The notes under the pieces: generated by a model
The model's input: only the letters and a program-made list of their open reading frames with translations
What the model was told of the DNA's origin: nothing
Databases searched by the model: none
Shown here: in pieces, positions 1 to 8,576 of the stretch
Numbering within the stretch: the stretch's first letter is position 1
How the letters are laid out: each line of letters begins with the position of its first letter
Origin: Actinophytocola sp963840275
Lineage (GTDB): Bacteria > Actinomycetota > Actinomycetes > Mycobacteriales > Pseudonocardiaceae
NCBI GenBank assembly: GCA_963840275.1
Contig: CAWIYK010000010.1
Span: 248,001 to 312,000, forward strand
DNA: 64,000 bases
Direction: 5' to 3'
Program-made: the position numbers and the translations under genes

Positions 1-2
1 CG

Positions 3-89
3 GGGGTTGGGCCGATGATCGCTGGGCAGACTGTTTCTGTGTCCATCGAGGGGCTCGGCACTCTGTCCAACCCGGTGGAGGCTCGGTAG
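3..89 (+). CDS. C-terminal fragment of an FAH-family hydrolase
   Basis: Only the last 28 residues are in the window, ending at TAG 87-89; the rest is off the left edge. The tail contains GQTVSVSIEGLGTLSNPV, which resembles the closing strand of the fumarylacetoacetate hydrolase fold (usual pattern G-x-V-x-V-x-IEGIG-x-L-x-NPV). Family members act on 2-keto acids and acylpyruvates. Being next to a dgoD locus, it could act on a ketodeoxy sugar acid, but that is inference. The match is short, so the call is moderate. Confidence 0.6.
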   Translation, partial: GVGPMIAGQTVSVSIEGLGTLSNPVEAR

Positions 90-99
90 CTTTCGCTGG

Positions 100-384
100 G
101 TGGTCGATGTTCGCCGGCCTGTCTGGCCACAGCTGCGCAGCGTCAACCCGGTCGTCCTCTCGGTGATCGTCATCGACTCGCTGCGGTCGTTCGACGTGGT
201 GTGGGCGATGACCAAGGGCGGGCCGTACCACAGCTCCGAGCTGCTCAGCACCTACATGTACGCCACGGCCTTCCAGTCGCTGCGCCTGGGCTACGCGGCC
301 GCGCTCGCCGTGGTGATCTTCGTGCTCGCGTTCGGCGTGATCGTCGCCTACCTGGTCCGCGCGTTCCGGGAGGATGACAGGTGA
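100..384 (+). pseudogene. 5'-truncated sugar ABC transporter permease (MalF type)
   Basis: The 94 codons cover only the C-terminal part of a carbohydrate ABC permease: SLRSFDVVWAMTKGGP, then STYMYATAF, then a last membrane helix ending in the usual basic tail. A normal MalF-type permease has about 290-310 residues with six helices, so the first two thirds, including most of the EAA loop region, are missing. The similarity starts about residue 9, some 35 bp after the stop of the upstream FAH-type gene. This looks like a deletion or misjoin placing two unrelated genes side by side. The stop overlaps the next permease start (GTGA at 381-384), as in an intact permease pair. Confidence 0.75.
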
Positions 385-893
385 AACGCAAGGCGTTCGC
401 TTTCCACGCGGTCGCCGGCACGCTGTCGGTGCTGTGGCTGCTGCCGATCGCGTTGGTGCTGCTGACCGCGATCCGCACGTTCGACGACATCGCCGGCAAC
501 GGGCTCGGCGCCATGCCCAGCTCGTTCAGCCTCGACTCGTTCGGCGCGGCGTGGAACGCGGGCGGCCAGTCGCGCGCCATGCTCAACAGCCTGCTCGTCA
601 CGGTGCCGACCGTGCTGCTCGCGCTGGCACTGTCGGCGATGGCCGCGTTCGCGCTGAGCCGCTACGACATCCCGTACCGGCGGGCGGTCCTGCTGTTGAT
701 ACTCGCCGGAAACCTGCTGCCGCCGCAGATCCTGCCGGTGAGCCCTGCGCTGCTCGGCCTGCAGGGGCAGTATGTGTCCAACTGGAACGTCATCGCGGCC
801 GGGCCGGTGATCGCGGCCATCCCGACCGTGGGGGTGTTCCTGCGGTTCCAGAAGCACTTCATCTCGGGGTTGGCGATCGGAGCGGTCAAGTGA
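381..893 (+). pseudogene. Sugar ABC permease (MalG type) with large internal deletion
   Basis: The 170 residues begin as a normal MalG-type permease: N-terminal helix, the NSLLVTVPTVLLALALSAM helix, then ALSRYDIPYRR and a helix ending GNLLPPQIL. After that the sequence jumps to PVSPALLGLQGQYVSNWNVI and the normal C-terminal end, FQKHFISGLAIGAVK. The family is usually about 275-290 residues; the missing 100-plus residues include the cytoplasmic EAA loop that docks the ATPase. The reading frame is kept across the join (near 735-740). Without the EAA loop it should not work with an ATPase. It overlaps the alpha-galactosidase start by GTGA (890-893). Confidence 0.75.
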
Positions 894-2914
894 CGACACG
901 GCGGACGCTGCGGCTCGCCACCACCACGTACACAGTCGACGTCGGTCCACACTGGCCGGAGCTGGTGGCGTGGGGACCCGCCGGGGTCGAGTACGGGCCC
1001 TCGCCCCTCGCCAACCACGGCCGCGTGCACTTCATCACCGAGGCCGACGCGGCGCCGGTGGAGTACGCGCCACGCGGGCAGCGGGCGTTCTTCGGCGCGG
1101 ACCTGATCGTCGGGCGGCGGGGGGAGCCGCGCGAGTCGTGGTGGGAGCTCGTCGAGGACAAGTCGACGGTCCAACAGATGCGGCTGATCTACGTCGACAA
1201 GGTGACCGGGCTGGAGGCCGTGCTGCTCTACCAGTGCGTGCCCGGCACGGACGTGCTGATGCGGCAGGTCGAGCTGACCAACACCGGCGACACACCGCTC
1301 GAGGTCGAACGGCTCGGGTCCGCGGGCGTGTGCCTGCCCACCAACGGGGCGCGGATCACCTACCTGTCCGGGCAGTGGGCGCAGGAGTTCCAGCGCCGCA
1401 CCGTCGACCTGCCCGCGGGCGAGCTGCGCATCGGCAGCCGGTACGGCGTGCCCGGCCACAACTACGCGCCCTGGCTCGCGGTCCAGGACCAGCACGGCGA
1501 GCAGGCCTGGGGTGTCTCGGTGGTGTGGCCCGGGTCGTGGGAGATCGCGGCCGAGGTCGACCCGACCGGCATGACCCGCGTGCGCGCCGGCCGCCTGCCG
1601 CACCCCGGACCGCTGGTGATCGAGCCGGGCGAGATGCTGATCGCGCCGAACGTCGCGCTCGCCTACAGCCCGGACGGCCTCGACGGGCTCGCCCGCGTCT
1701 GGCACCGCTACGAACGCCACATCAGGCGCGACCGGACCCGGCGGCCGGTGCTCTACAACTCCTGGGAGGCAACGGGTTTCGCGGTCGACGCGCAGAGCCA
1801 GCTCGAGCTGGCGAAGGTGGCCGCGGACGTCGGCGCCGAGCTGTTCGTGGTCGACGACGGCTGGTTCACCGGCCGGCACGACGACACCGGCGGGCTCGGC
1901 GACTGGACGCCGGACGAGTCGAAGTTCCCCGGCGGCTTCGGGAAGTTCGTGGACGACGTGCGTGCGCTCGGCCTCGACTTCGGCCTGTGGGTGGAACCCG
2001 AGGCCATCAGTCCCAGGTCACGGCTCTACGCCGAGCACCCGGACTGGGTCTGCCGGATCGACGGGCGGCCGCAGACGCTGATCCGCAACCAGCTACTGCT
2101 CGACCTCGGCCGCGAGGACGTCTACGAGCACGTCTGGTCCGTGCTCGACCACCTGCTGTCGACCTATCCGATCGGCTACCTCAAGTGGGACATGAACCGC
2201 CCCGCCACCCCGCGCGGGCCGGGGGTGTCCGATCTGGACGCCGCGTACGTCCACCACTACAAGCTGCTGCTGATCCGGTTGCGCGGCAGCCACCCGAACG
2301 TGCTCCTCGAGGCGTGCGCGGGTGGTGGTGGCCGCACGGACATCCAGACCATCGCCTACTCGGACGTGGTGTGGCCGAGCGACAACACCGCGCCGCTGGA
2401 CCGACTGTCCATCCAGGACGGTTTCCTGCTCGCGCACGCGCCGCACCTGATGAGCAGCTGGGTCACCGACGCGCCCGGCATCTTCGACAACCGGCCGCGC
2501 TCGCTGCGGTTCCGGTTCGTGCTCGCCATGGCCGGGGTGCTGGGCATCGGCGCCGACGTCACCAGGTGGACCGGGGAACAGCGCGCCGAAGCCCGCGCAC
2601 TGGTCGCCCTGTACAAGCGGATCCGTCACATCGTGCACACCGGCGAGGTGTACCGGTTGCCGGACGCCGTGCAGTACGTGACACCCGAGACGACGGTGGT
2701 ACTGGCCTGGAACACCGGCACGCTGCCCGGCATCCCGGACGTGCCGGGTCGGCCGGTCCGCCTGCCCTTGAAGGCGTTGCGCGACGGGGTCTATGTGGAC
2801 CGCGAGTCGGGTGCCCCCTACTCGAGCGCGCACCTGACCCACGTCGGCCTGCCCGTGCACTGGACGAGGGACCACGACGCGGACGTCGTGGTGCTCGACC
2901 ATGTGGCTACCTGA
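890..2914 (+). CDS. GH36 alpha-galactosidase
   Basis: This 674-residue protein hydrolyses terminal alpha-galactosyl residues from oligosaccharides. GH36 hallmarks are clear: an N-terminal beta-sandwich, then a barrel with FVVDDGWFTGRHDD, GLWVEPE, YLKWDMNR (nucleophile Asp about residue 434) and LLEACAGGGGRTD (acid/base Asp about residue 484). There is no signal peptide, so it is probably cytoplasmic and would act on imported galactosides. The GTG at 890 is chosen because it overlaps the permease stop and gives the expected N-terminus; longer in-frame extensions upstream run through the permease. It appears intact, unlike its transporter. Confidence 0.93.
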   Translation: MTTRRTLRLATTTYTVDVGPHWPELVAWGPAGVEYGPSPLANHGRVHFITEADAAPVEYAPRGQRAFFGADLIVGRRGEPRESWWELVEDKSTVQQMRLIYVDKVTGLEAVLLYQCVPGTDVLMRQVELTNTGDTPLEVERLGSAGVCLPTNGARITYLSGQWAQEFQRRTVDLPAGELRIGSRYGVPGHNYAPWLAVQDQHGEQAWGVSVVWPGSWEIAAEVDPTGMTRVRAGRLPHPGPLVIEPGEMLIAPNVALAYSPDGLDGLARVWHRYERHIRRDRTRRPVLYNSWEATGFAVDAQSQLELAKVAADVGAELFVVDDGWFTGRHDDTGGLGDWTPDESKFPGGFGKFVDDVRALGLDFGLWVEPEAISPRSRLYAEHPDWVCRIDGRPQTLIRNQLLLDLGREDVYEHVWSVLDHLLSTYPIGYLKWDMNRPATPRGPGVSDLDAAYVHHYKLLLIRLRGSHPNVLLEACAGGGGRTDIQTIAYSDVVWPSDNTAPLDRLSIQDGFLLAHAPHLMSSWVTDAPGIFDNRPRSLRFRFVLAMAGVLGIGADVTRWTGEQRAEARALVALYKRIRHIVHTGEVYRLPDAVQYVTPETTVVLAWNTGTLPGIPDVPGRPVRLPLKALRDGVYVDRESGAPYSSAHLTHVGLPVHWTRDHDADVVVLDHVAT

Positions 2915-3884
2915 CGAGCACGCAGGTCGGCGTGCCGGTCTGGTAGCGGACCGCCGCGCCGCCCGTGCGTGGGAACGCCACGACCGCGTCGTCCTTCTGT
3001 GCGGCCACGTAGATCGTGTCGTCGGCGATGGTGAAGTGGCGCGGGAACGTGCCGCTCGGGTGGTCGGCCAGCGCGACCGGCTCCTCGGCCGAGATGTCGA
3101 ACTCCGTGACACAGTCCGGGTTCCGGTTCGACAGGTACAGGCGGTCGCCGACGATCTCCAGGTGCGCCACCCAGTTCGGGTCGTCACCGGTCCACGGCTC
3201 CTTGGTGGCCGGCACGACCGTGACCGGCGTGAACGTGCCGGGCGGGCCCTCGCGGACCACGACCAGCGTGCCGTTGACCTCGCCGGCGACGTACGCGAGG
3301 TCGTCGCGCCCACGGTGCAGCTCACGTGGGCCGGTGCCGTCCGGCACGGCCGAGGTCGCCAGCGGGTCGAGCTTGCCGTTCTCCGCCAGCTCGTAGCCGC
3401 GGATCTCGTCCGTGCCGAGGTCGACCACGCTCACGATCCGGTCGCGCACGACCGCCATGTGGACGTGCGCCGCCTCCTGCCGCTCCGCGTTCGGTCCGGA
3501 GCCCTCGTGCCGCACCAGGTCGGTCTGCCTCTCGATCCGGCCGGCCGCGTCCAGGGCGAACACCGACAGGCTGCCGCTGGAGTAGTTGCTGCACAACAGG
3601 TACCGGTTGTCGGTGGAGAGTGCGAGGTGGCACGGGTCCGCGCCGCCGGAGGAGACGGTGTCGAGGATCTCCAGGTCGGTGGACACGGTGGTGATCGTGC
3701 CGTCGGTCAGCTCGTTCGCCGCGTACACGACCGGCGCGGTCGGGTGGGCGGTCAGCCACGACGGCGACGGCATGGCCAGCTCGCGGTCGGGGACCAGCTC
3801 GCCGCTGTCGGAACGGCGGAACGTGCTGATGCCGGCCCCGTTGCCGCCGGTGGCCGACGTGTAGCTACCAACCCATACGTCCAT
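2907..3884 (-). CDS. Lactonase family seven-bladed beta-propeller (PF10282 type)
   Basis: About 325 residues with the repeated strand pattern of the 6-phosphogluconolactonase/YbhE-type propeller: starts DVWVGSYTSATGG, then blade motifs such as PSWLTAHPTAPVVYAANE, DPCHLALSTDNRYLLCSNY, GPRELHRGRDDLAYVAGE and FPRHFTIADDTIYVAAQK. Family members hydrolyse sugar lactones to aldonic acids. Between alpha-galactosidases and galactonate dehydratase it would fit as a galactonolactonase (inference). It runs opposite to its neighbours and overlaps the GH36 end by 8 bp. Two starts are possible (3893 or 3884); 3884 gives the family-like N-terminus. Confidence 0.85.
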   Translation of the reverse strand: MDVWVGSYTSATGGNGAGISTFRRSDSGELVPDRELAMPSPSWLTAHPTAPVVYAANELTDGTITTVSTDLEILDTVSSGGADPCHLALSTDNRYLLCSNYSSGSLSVFALDAAGRIERQTDLVRHEGSGPNAERQEAAHVHMAVVRDRIVSVVDLGTDEIRGYELAENGKLDPLATSAVPDGTGPRELHRGRDDLAYVAGEVNGTLVVVREGPPGTFTPVTVVPATKEPWTGDDPNWVAHLEIVGDRLYLSNRNPDCVTEFDISAEEPVALADHPSGTFPRHFTIADDTIYVAAQKDDAVVAFPRTGGAAVRYQTGTPTCVLVR

Positions 3885-3921
3885 GCGCTGCACCGTAACC
3901 CATCAACGAAAGGTGTTCGGC

Positions 3922-4869
3922 ATGCCAAGACCCCTGCTGACTGTGGCCGCCGTCGCTCTCACGCTCGCCGCCGCGATGGTGTCCCCGGCCGCCGCCGCGC
4001 ACCGGGCACCCGTCGAGCACGCCGGGCTCGACCAGGGCGCGCCCGCCTACTACGACTCCGGGATCGCCCGCACCCCGTACATGGGCTGGAACACCTACTT
4101 CGCGGTCGGCGCCGCGTCCGAGGAGAAGGTCACCGGCGTCGCCGACTTCCTCGTCTCCAGCGGTCTCGCGAAGGCCGGCTACGACATCGTGTGGATCGAC
4201 GGCGGCTGGAACGCCAGCCCGCCGCGCGACGGCGCCGACAAGCTCGTGCCCGACCCGGCGCGGTTCCCGTCCGGGTTCACGACGCTGGTCGACCGCCTGC
4301 ACGCCAAGGGGCTGCGGGCCGGCATCTACACCGACGCGGGCGCGTGGGACGGCGTGAACTGCGCGGCCGGCAGCGGCGGCGGGTACTACGAGGCGGACGC
4401 GAAGCAGTTCGCCGACTGGGAGTTCGACGCCATCAAGATCGACTTCCGGTGCGGGATCGCGCAGGACATGGACCCGGCCGTCGCGTTCACCGAGTTCTCC
4501 GACGCCGTGCGCGAGGCCGGCCGCACGATGATCCTCACGTTCGTCTCGGTCCGCACGCAGGACGACGCCGTGTGGTTCCGGCAGCGGACCGCGGACGGCT
4601 GGTCGGCGTGGACCTCGCTCGGTGGCGTGGTCAGCGGCAGCCCGACGCTCGTGGCGAGCGCGGACCGGGTCTACCTGTTCGCCCGCGGCAGCGACTACAC
4701 GCTCTGGCAGCAGAACTTCGTCGACGACGCATGGGGCGGCTGGTTCAAGCGGGACCAGTACGCCAGCAACAGCATCGTCGGCGCGGTCGGCGCCGCCGAG
4801 GGCGCGAACGGGTCGGCGTGGCTCGCGGTGCGCGGCCCGGACCACGCGGTGCATCAGGTGGTCCTGTGA
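3922..4869 (+). CDS. Secreted GH27 alpha-galactosidase N-terminus joined to PLL-like lectin propeller, internally deleted
   Basis: A signal peptide (PRPLLTVAAVALTLAAAM...AAA) is followed by the GH27 barrel: TPYMGWNTYF, YDIVWIDGGW, LHAKGLRAGIYTDAG, YYEADAKQFADWEFD and IKIDFRCG (nucleophile Asp about residue 174). After AGRTMIL (about residue 208) the sequence changes abruptly to repeats typical of PLL/tectonin-like propellers: DGWSAWTSLGG, VYLFARGSDYTLWQQ, WGGWFK. The second half of the barrel, with the expected acid/base Asp and the C-terminal sandwich, is absent. At 315 residues it is far shorter than GH27 enzymes carrying such modules. The frame is preserved over the join near 4545. The product is probably inactive. 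It has an AAAGG ribosome site upstream. Confidence 0.8.
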   Translation: MPRPLLTVAAVALTLAAAMVSPAAAAHRAPVEHAGLDQGAPAYYDSGIARTPYMGWNTYFAVGAASEEKVTGVADFLVSSGLAKAGYDIVWIDGGWNASPPRDGADKLVPDPARFPSGFTTLVDRLHAKGLRAGIYTDAGAWDGVNCAAGSGGGYYEADAKQFADWEFDAIKIDFRCGIAQDMDPAVAFTEFSDAVREAGRTMILTFVSVRTQDDAVWFRQRTADGWSAWTSLGGVVSGSPTLVASADRVYLFARGSDYTLWQQNFVDDAWGGWFKRDQYASNSIVGAVGAAEGANGSAWLAVRGPDHAVHQVVL

Positions 4870-5561
4870 CACGGTGTGCGGTGGTGACGGGCGCGGCGGC
4901 CGGGATCGGCGCCGCGACCGTCACCCGGCTCGTCGCGGACGGGTACGAGGTGATTGCTGTCGACATCGCGGACATGGCCGCTTCGGAACACGTCCACCCG
5001 GTCGTCGGCGATGTGTCCGATGAGGACACCTGGCAGTCCGTTGTGGACATCGCGGCGCCGCTCGGCGGGGTGCGGGCGTTGGTGAGCAACGCGTTCACCG
5101 TCACCGTGCGGCCGCTGCACGAGCAGGACCGCGCGACCTGGGACCGGCAGCTGTCCGTGAACCTGACGGCCGCTTACCTGGGGTTCCGTGCGTGCCTGCC
5201 GGCGTTGCGGTCGGTCGTGCTCGTGTCGTCGGTGCACGCGAGGTTCGGGCTGCCGGGACATCCGGCGTACGCGGCGACGAAGGGCGCGCTGGTGTCGTTG
5301 GCGCGGCAGCTCGCGGTGGAGTACGCGCCGGCGGTGCGGGTCAACGCGGTGTTGCCCGGGCCGGTGCTGACCGCCGCGTGGGATCGGGTGAGTGCGGTGG
5401 ACCGGGCACGCAGCGCCGGGGCCACACCGGCCGGCCGGCTCGGTGAACCGGCCGAGGTCGCCGAGGTGATCGCGTTTCTGCTGTCGCCGTCCGCGTCGTT
5501 CGTGACGGGGGCGGAGCTGGTGGTCGACGGGGGTTGGTCAGCGGCAAAGGACTCGTCCTGA
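4866..5561 (+). CDS. SDR-family dehydrogenase, candidate sugar 1-dehydrogenase
   Basis: A 231-residue classical short-chain dehydrogenase: VVTGAAAGIG nucleotide-binding motif at residues 6-15, acidic residue after the second strand (AVDIAD), SNAF in place of NNAG, catalytic Ser in VVLVSSVHA and YAATK with the catalytic Tyr and Lys, and the C-terminal SFVTGAELVVDGGWS. GTG start at 4866 overlaps the GH27 stop (GTGA). Between alpha-galactosidases and galactonate dehydratase, the likeliest job is oxidation of galactose (or fucose) to the lactone. That substrate is inferred from context only. Confidence 0.85.
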   Translation: MTRCAVVTGAAAGIGAATVTRLVADGYEVIAVDIADMAASEHVHPVVGDVSDEDTWQSVVDIAAPLGGVRALVSNAFTVTVRPLHEQDRATWDRQLSVNLTAAYLGFRACLPALRSVVLVSSVHARFGLPGHPAYAATKGALVSLARQLAVEYAPAVRVNAVLPGPVLTAAWDRVSAVDRARSAGATPAGRLGEPAEVAEVIAFLLSPSASFVTGAELVVDGGWSAAKDSS

Positions 5562-5572
5562 GGGGAGACCCA

Positions 5573-6724
5573 GTGAAGATAACCAACATCGAGACCTTTC
5601 TGGTCGCGCCGAGGTGGCTGTTCCTCAAGGTCTCGACCGACGAGGGCGTCAGCGGCTGGGGCGAGCCGGTGGTCGAGGGCCGCGCGGAGACCGTGCGCGC
5701 GGCCGTCCACGAGATGGCGGACCTCGTCGTCGGGCAGGACCCGCTGCGCATCGAGGACCACTGGCAGGTGTTGCGGCGCGCCGGTTTCTACCGCGGCGGG
5801 CCGGTGCTTTCCAGTGCCCTCTCGGGTTTCGACCACGCGCTGTGGGATATTGCGGGGAAGGTGCGGCAGGCGCCCGTGCACGAACTGCTCGGCGGCCCGG
5901 TGCGCGACCGGGTGCGGGTGTACTCGTGGGTCGGCGGCGACCGGCCGGCTGGTGTGTACGACGCGGTCGCCGCGCAGGTCGAGGCCGGGTTCACCGCCGT
6001 GAAGATGAACGTGTCCGGTCCGATGAACGCGATCGCGTCACCGGCCGACGCGTCCGCCGCACTCGACCGGGCGCGGGAGGCGCGGGCCGCGTTGGGGCCG
6101 GACCGGGACCTCGCGATCGACTTCCACGGCCGCGTCTCGCCGGCGATGGCACGCAGGCTGGTGCGGATGCTCGAAGAGGTCCAGCCGATGTTCGTCGAGG
6201 AGCCGATCCCGCCGGAGACGCAGGGTCCGGCGCTCGCGTCCGTCGTGGCGGCGTCGACGCTGCCGATCGCGCTGGGCGAGCGGCTGTACTCGCGGTGGGA
6301 CTTCAAGCCCGTGCTCGACGCCGGGGTCGCGGTGGTGCAGCCGGACCCGGCGCACGCCGGCGGCATCTCGGAGCTGCGTCGGATCGCGGCGCTCGCGGAG
6401 GTGTACGGGGCGTCGCTCGCGCCGCACTGTCCACTTGGGCCGATCGCGCTGGCGGCGAGCCTGCAGGTCGCCTTCGCCACGCCGAACTTCCTGATCCAGG
6501 AACAGAGTGTGGGCATGCACTACCACGACGGCGGCGTGGAGATGAGCCGGTACCTGGTCGACACGGCGCCGTTCGCGTTCGTCGACGGGTACGTCACGCG
6601 GCCGACCGGTCCGGGGCTGGGCATCGAGATCGACGAGGCCGCGGTACGGGCGGCGGCCGAGACCGGACACGCGTGGCGCACCCCGGTGTGGCGCCACGAG
6701 GACGGCGGCCTGGCCGAGTGGTGA
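5573..6724 (+). CDS. dgoD: D-galactonate dehydratase (enolase superfamily)
   Basis: The 383 residues match the usual DgoD length. Features: VKITNIETFLVAPRWLFLKV start, the lid segment GFYRGGPVLSSALSGFDHALWD, then the barrel with AVKMNVSG, metal-ligand positions in IDFHGR, FVEEPIPPE and ALGERLYSRW, and the late LAPHCPLGPIALAASLQ segment. It converts galactonate to 2-keto-3-deoxygalactonate in the DeLey-Doudoroff route. The GTG start at 5573 has GGGGAG 7-12 bp upstream and lies 11 bp after the SDR stop, so the two are probably co-transcribed. Related mandelate racemase-type sugar acid dehydratases are the main alternative. Confidence 0.88.
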   Translation: MKITNIETFLVAPRWLFLKVSTDEGVSGWGEPVVEGRAETVRAAVHEMADLVVGQDPLRIEDHWQVLRRAGFYRGGPVLSSALSGFDHALWDIAGKVRQAPVHELLGGPVRDRVRVYSWVGGDRPAGVYDAVAAQVEAGFTAVKMNVSGPMNAIASPADASAALDRAREARAALGPDRDLAIDFHGRVSPAMARRLVRMLEEVQPMFVEEPIPPETQGPALASVVAASTLPIALGERLYSRWDFKPVLDAGVAVVQPDPAHAGGISELRRIAALAEVYGASLAPHCPLGPIALAASLQVAFATPNFLIQEQSVGMHYHDGGVEMSRYLVDTAPFAFVDGYVTRPTGPGLGIEIDEAAVRAAAETGHAWRTPVWRHEDGGLAEW

Positions 6725-7310
6725 CCGGGTTGTGGCTTGACAACGGGATCGTGCGGCTCGGGTTCGTGCCGGAGTCGGGTGGGCGGCTGCTCTCGGTGCG
6801 GGTGGGGCCGGTGGAGTTGTTGTGGCGCAACCCGTTGCTGCTCGACGACGACCTCACCCCGGTCGGCGGACACGTCCTCGCCCCCAACGACGGGCGGATG
6901 GGTGACTGGGTCAACTACGGTGGCGACAAGACGTGGCCCGCGCCGCAGGGGTGGGACGGGCCGCACCAGTGGGCGGGTCCGCCCGACCCGGTGCTCGACT
7001 CCGGTCCGTACACAGTGGACGCAACGCAGGACTCCGTGACTTTGACCTCCGGCGACGACCCGCGCACCGGGTTGCGGCTGACACGCCGGTTCTCGTTAAC
7101 CCCAACGGGTACCGGCTCGAGCTGACCGCGCAGAACGTCAGCCCCCGGCCGGTGCGGTGGGCGCTGTGGAACGTCACGCAGTTCGCCGGTGGTGGTGAGG
7201 TGTTCGTGGCGCTGCGGGACCACCCGCCGCTGAGCGACCTCGTGCCGGGGGCGCGCACCTCGCTGACCATCGATGCTGACTTCAGAACCACCAGGTCGAC
7301 GGCCCGATGA
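6721..7310 (+). pseudogene. DUF4380-like (mutarotase-fold) gene, frameshifted and 3' truncated
   Basis: A GTG start overlaps the dgoD stop (GTGA at 6721-6724). The first part reads LWLDNGIVRLGFVPESGGRL, then GGDKTWPAPQGWDGPHQWAGPP and RLTRRFS, resembling DUF4380-type sugar-binding sandwich proteins. Near 7097 the homologous reading passes to another frame: NPNGYRLELTAQNVSPRPVR, then WALWNVTQFAGGGEVFVALR. This continues to 7310 and stops inside the convergent GNAT gene. So there is a frameshift or small deletion, and the 3' end is lost. Its position suggests a role in galactose metabolism, but that is unproven. Confidence 0.6.
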
Positions 7311-8001
7311 CGGTGAAGTCCAGCGAGTCGTAGAGGGCCTTGCCGGCCGTCGCCGCGGTCAGCGTCACCGGGCGGTCGCCGGTGCGCGCCAGCACCGCGT
7401 GCATGAGCTGCCGGCCGACGCCTCGGGAGCGGTGTGCCGGCACCGTGGTCACCCAGTAGATGCCGGTCACCCCGTGGTCGGTGATCGTCAGGCAGGCGCC
7501 GGCCGGTTCGCCCTCGCGCTCGATCAGGTACAGGTCCACCTCGTCGCGGGACAGCAGCGCGGGCGGGAACGCCTCGCCCGCCGTGTACGGCTGGAAGTCC
7601 GCCAGCTCGAAGCCGTGCACGACCATGTGCTCGACCGGCTCGAGGCGATCCACACCGATGCGCTCGACCGGCAGCACCGCCGCCGGCAGGGCCGGACCGC
7701 GATCTCGGATCATGACCGGAAGCTGCCGCGACCGCAGGCCCGCGACGGCCATGTCGACCGTGCCGAACGCGTCCTCCACGACCACCCTGTCCGCCGCGCG
7801 GGCCAGCTCGACGACGGCCGCGACGTCCTCGGGCGACGGGTCGGGCGACAGCATCACCACCCGCAGGCCGGCCCGCCCGCCGGACACCGCGAGGTACCCG
7901 GGCGTGCGGACCACCTCGTTCCCACGTGCGGCCGCGAGGGCGCTCCAGAGCCCCGCCGCGTTGCGAGCGGCCAGGTCGAGCGGGGTGCTCACCTCAGTCA
8001 T
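7282..8001 (-). CDS. GNAT-family N-acetyltransferase
   Basis: About 239 residues. The C-terminal half is a GNAT fold with YLIEREGEPAGACLTITDHG, then the acetyl-CoA loop TTVPAHRSRGVGRQLMHAVL (V-P-x-x-R-x-x-G-x-G pattern) and AATAGKALYDSLDF near the end. The N-terminal half lacks recognisable motifs, as in many two-domain actinobacterial GNATs. Substrate unknown. The start at 8001 is preferred to 8013; it overlaps the upstream membrane-protein gene by 8 bp, so the two are probably one transcript. Confidence 0.85.
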   Translation of the reverse strand: MTEVSTPLDLAARNAAGLWSALAAARGNEVVRTPGYLAVSGGRAGLRVVMLSPDPSPEDVAAVVELARAADRVVVEDAFGTVDMAVAGLRSRQLPVMIRDRGPALPAAVLPVERIGVDRLEPVEHMVVHGFELADFQPYTAGEAFPPALLSRDEVDLYLIEREGEPAGACLTITDHGVTGIYWVTTVPAHRSRGVGRQLMHAVLARTGDRPVTLTAATAGKALYDSLDFTVIGPSTWWF

Positions 8002-8470
8002 GCGGCCAACCATAGGTCGCCTGTGGACCGGTGCCGAAATCCATTTCCCGCATGACCGGACCGGCCCACTGCCCCGGCGGGGTCCGCACGTCGGCGAGCC
8101 ATTCGCGCACCTCGGGACGGCCGAGCATGGCGATCACGGCGAAGCCGAGCGCGATGTTCGCGATGCCGGCCGGCGCGCCGGCGGTCAGCAGCGAGACCAG
8201 TCCGCTCACCATGCTGAGCGCCTCGACGCCGACGATCGGGTACCGCGCCCAGGGGTTGCGCAGCACGAGGAACAGCATGCTGACCGCGAGCACGACCGAC
8301 GCCAGCAGCGAGAACCAGACGACGAAGTACAGCAGCCCCGTGTCGGGCAGTCCGCGGGCCGAGCCGAGTGCGTAGAGCAGCACGGTCCCGCCGAACACGT
8401 TCAGGATGATCTGGACGAACAGGATCGCCAGCACCAGCCACAGGTACATCGGCAGCGCGCGTTTCGCCAT
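7994..8470 (-). CDS. Four-helix membrane protein, unknown function
   Basis: I do not recognise a named family. The 158 residues begin MAKRALPMYLWLVLAILFVQ and contain about four hydrophobic helices: two early ones, LLYFVVWFSLLASVVLAVSM, and a pair around VSGLVSLLTAGAPAGIANIA. The tail, EVREWLADVRTPPGQWAG, is soluble. It is immediately upstream of and overlapping the GNAT gene. An in-frame extension 5' of 8470 runs against the divergent oxidoreductase promoter and is not needed. Confidence 0.7.
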   Translation of the reverse strand: MAKRALPMYLWLVLAILFVQIILNVFGGTVLLYALGSARGLPDTGLLYFVVWFSLLASVVLAVSMLFLVLRNPWARYPIVGVEALSMVSGLVSLLTAGAPAGIANIALGFAVIAMLGRPEVREWLADVRTPPGQWAGPVMREMDFGTGPQATYGWPHD

Positions 8471-8576
8471 GCCGGTGAACCTACGACGAATCGGCGTGGA
8501 CCGGTCCCTTGACCGTGCCCGCGACGGCGTCGACACTGTTGCGTATTGCTCCACGAGTTGTGCAAGAAGGAACGAC

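Noticed and set aside
2901..5561. Long plus-strand frame spanning lactonase, GH27 and SDR genes
   Set aside because: Only its last part (from 4866) has SDR motifs. The rest is antisense or out-of-frame text across other well-supported genes.
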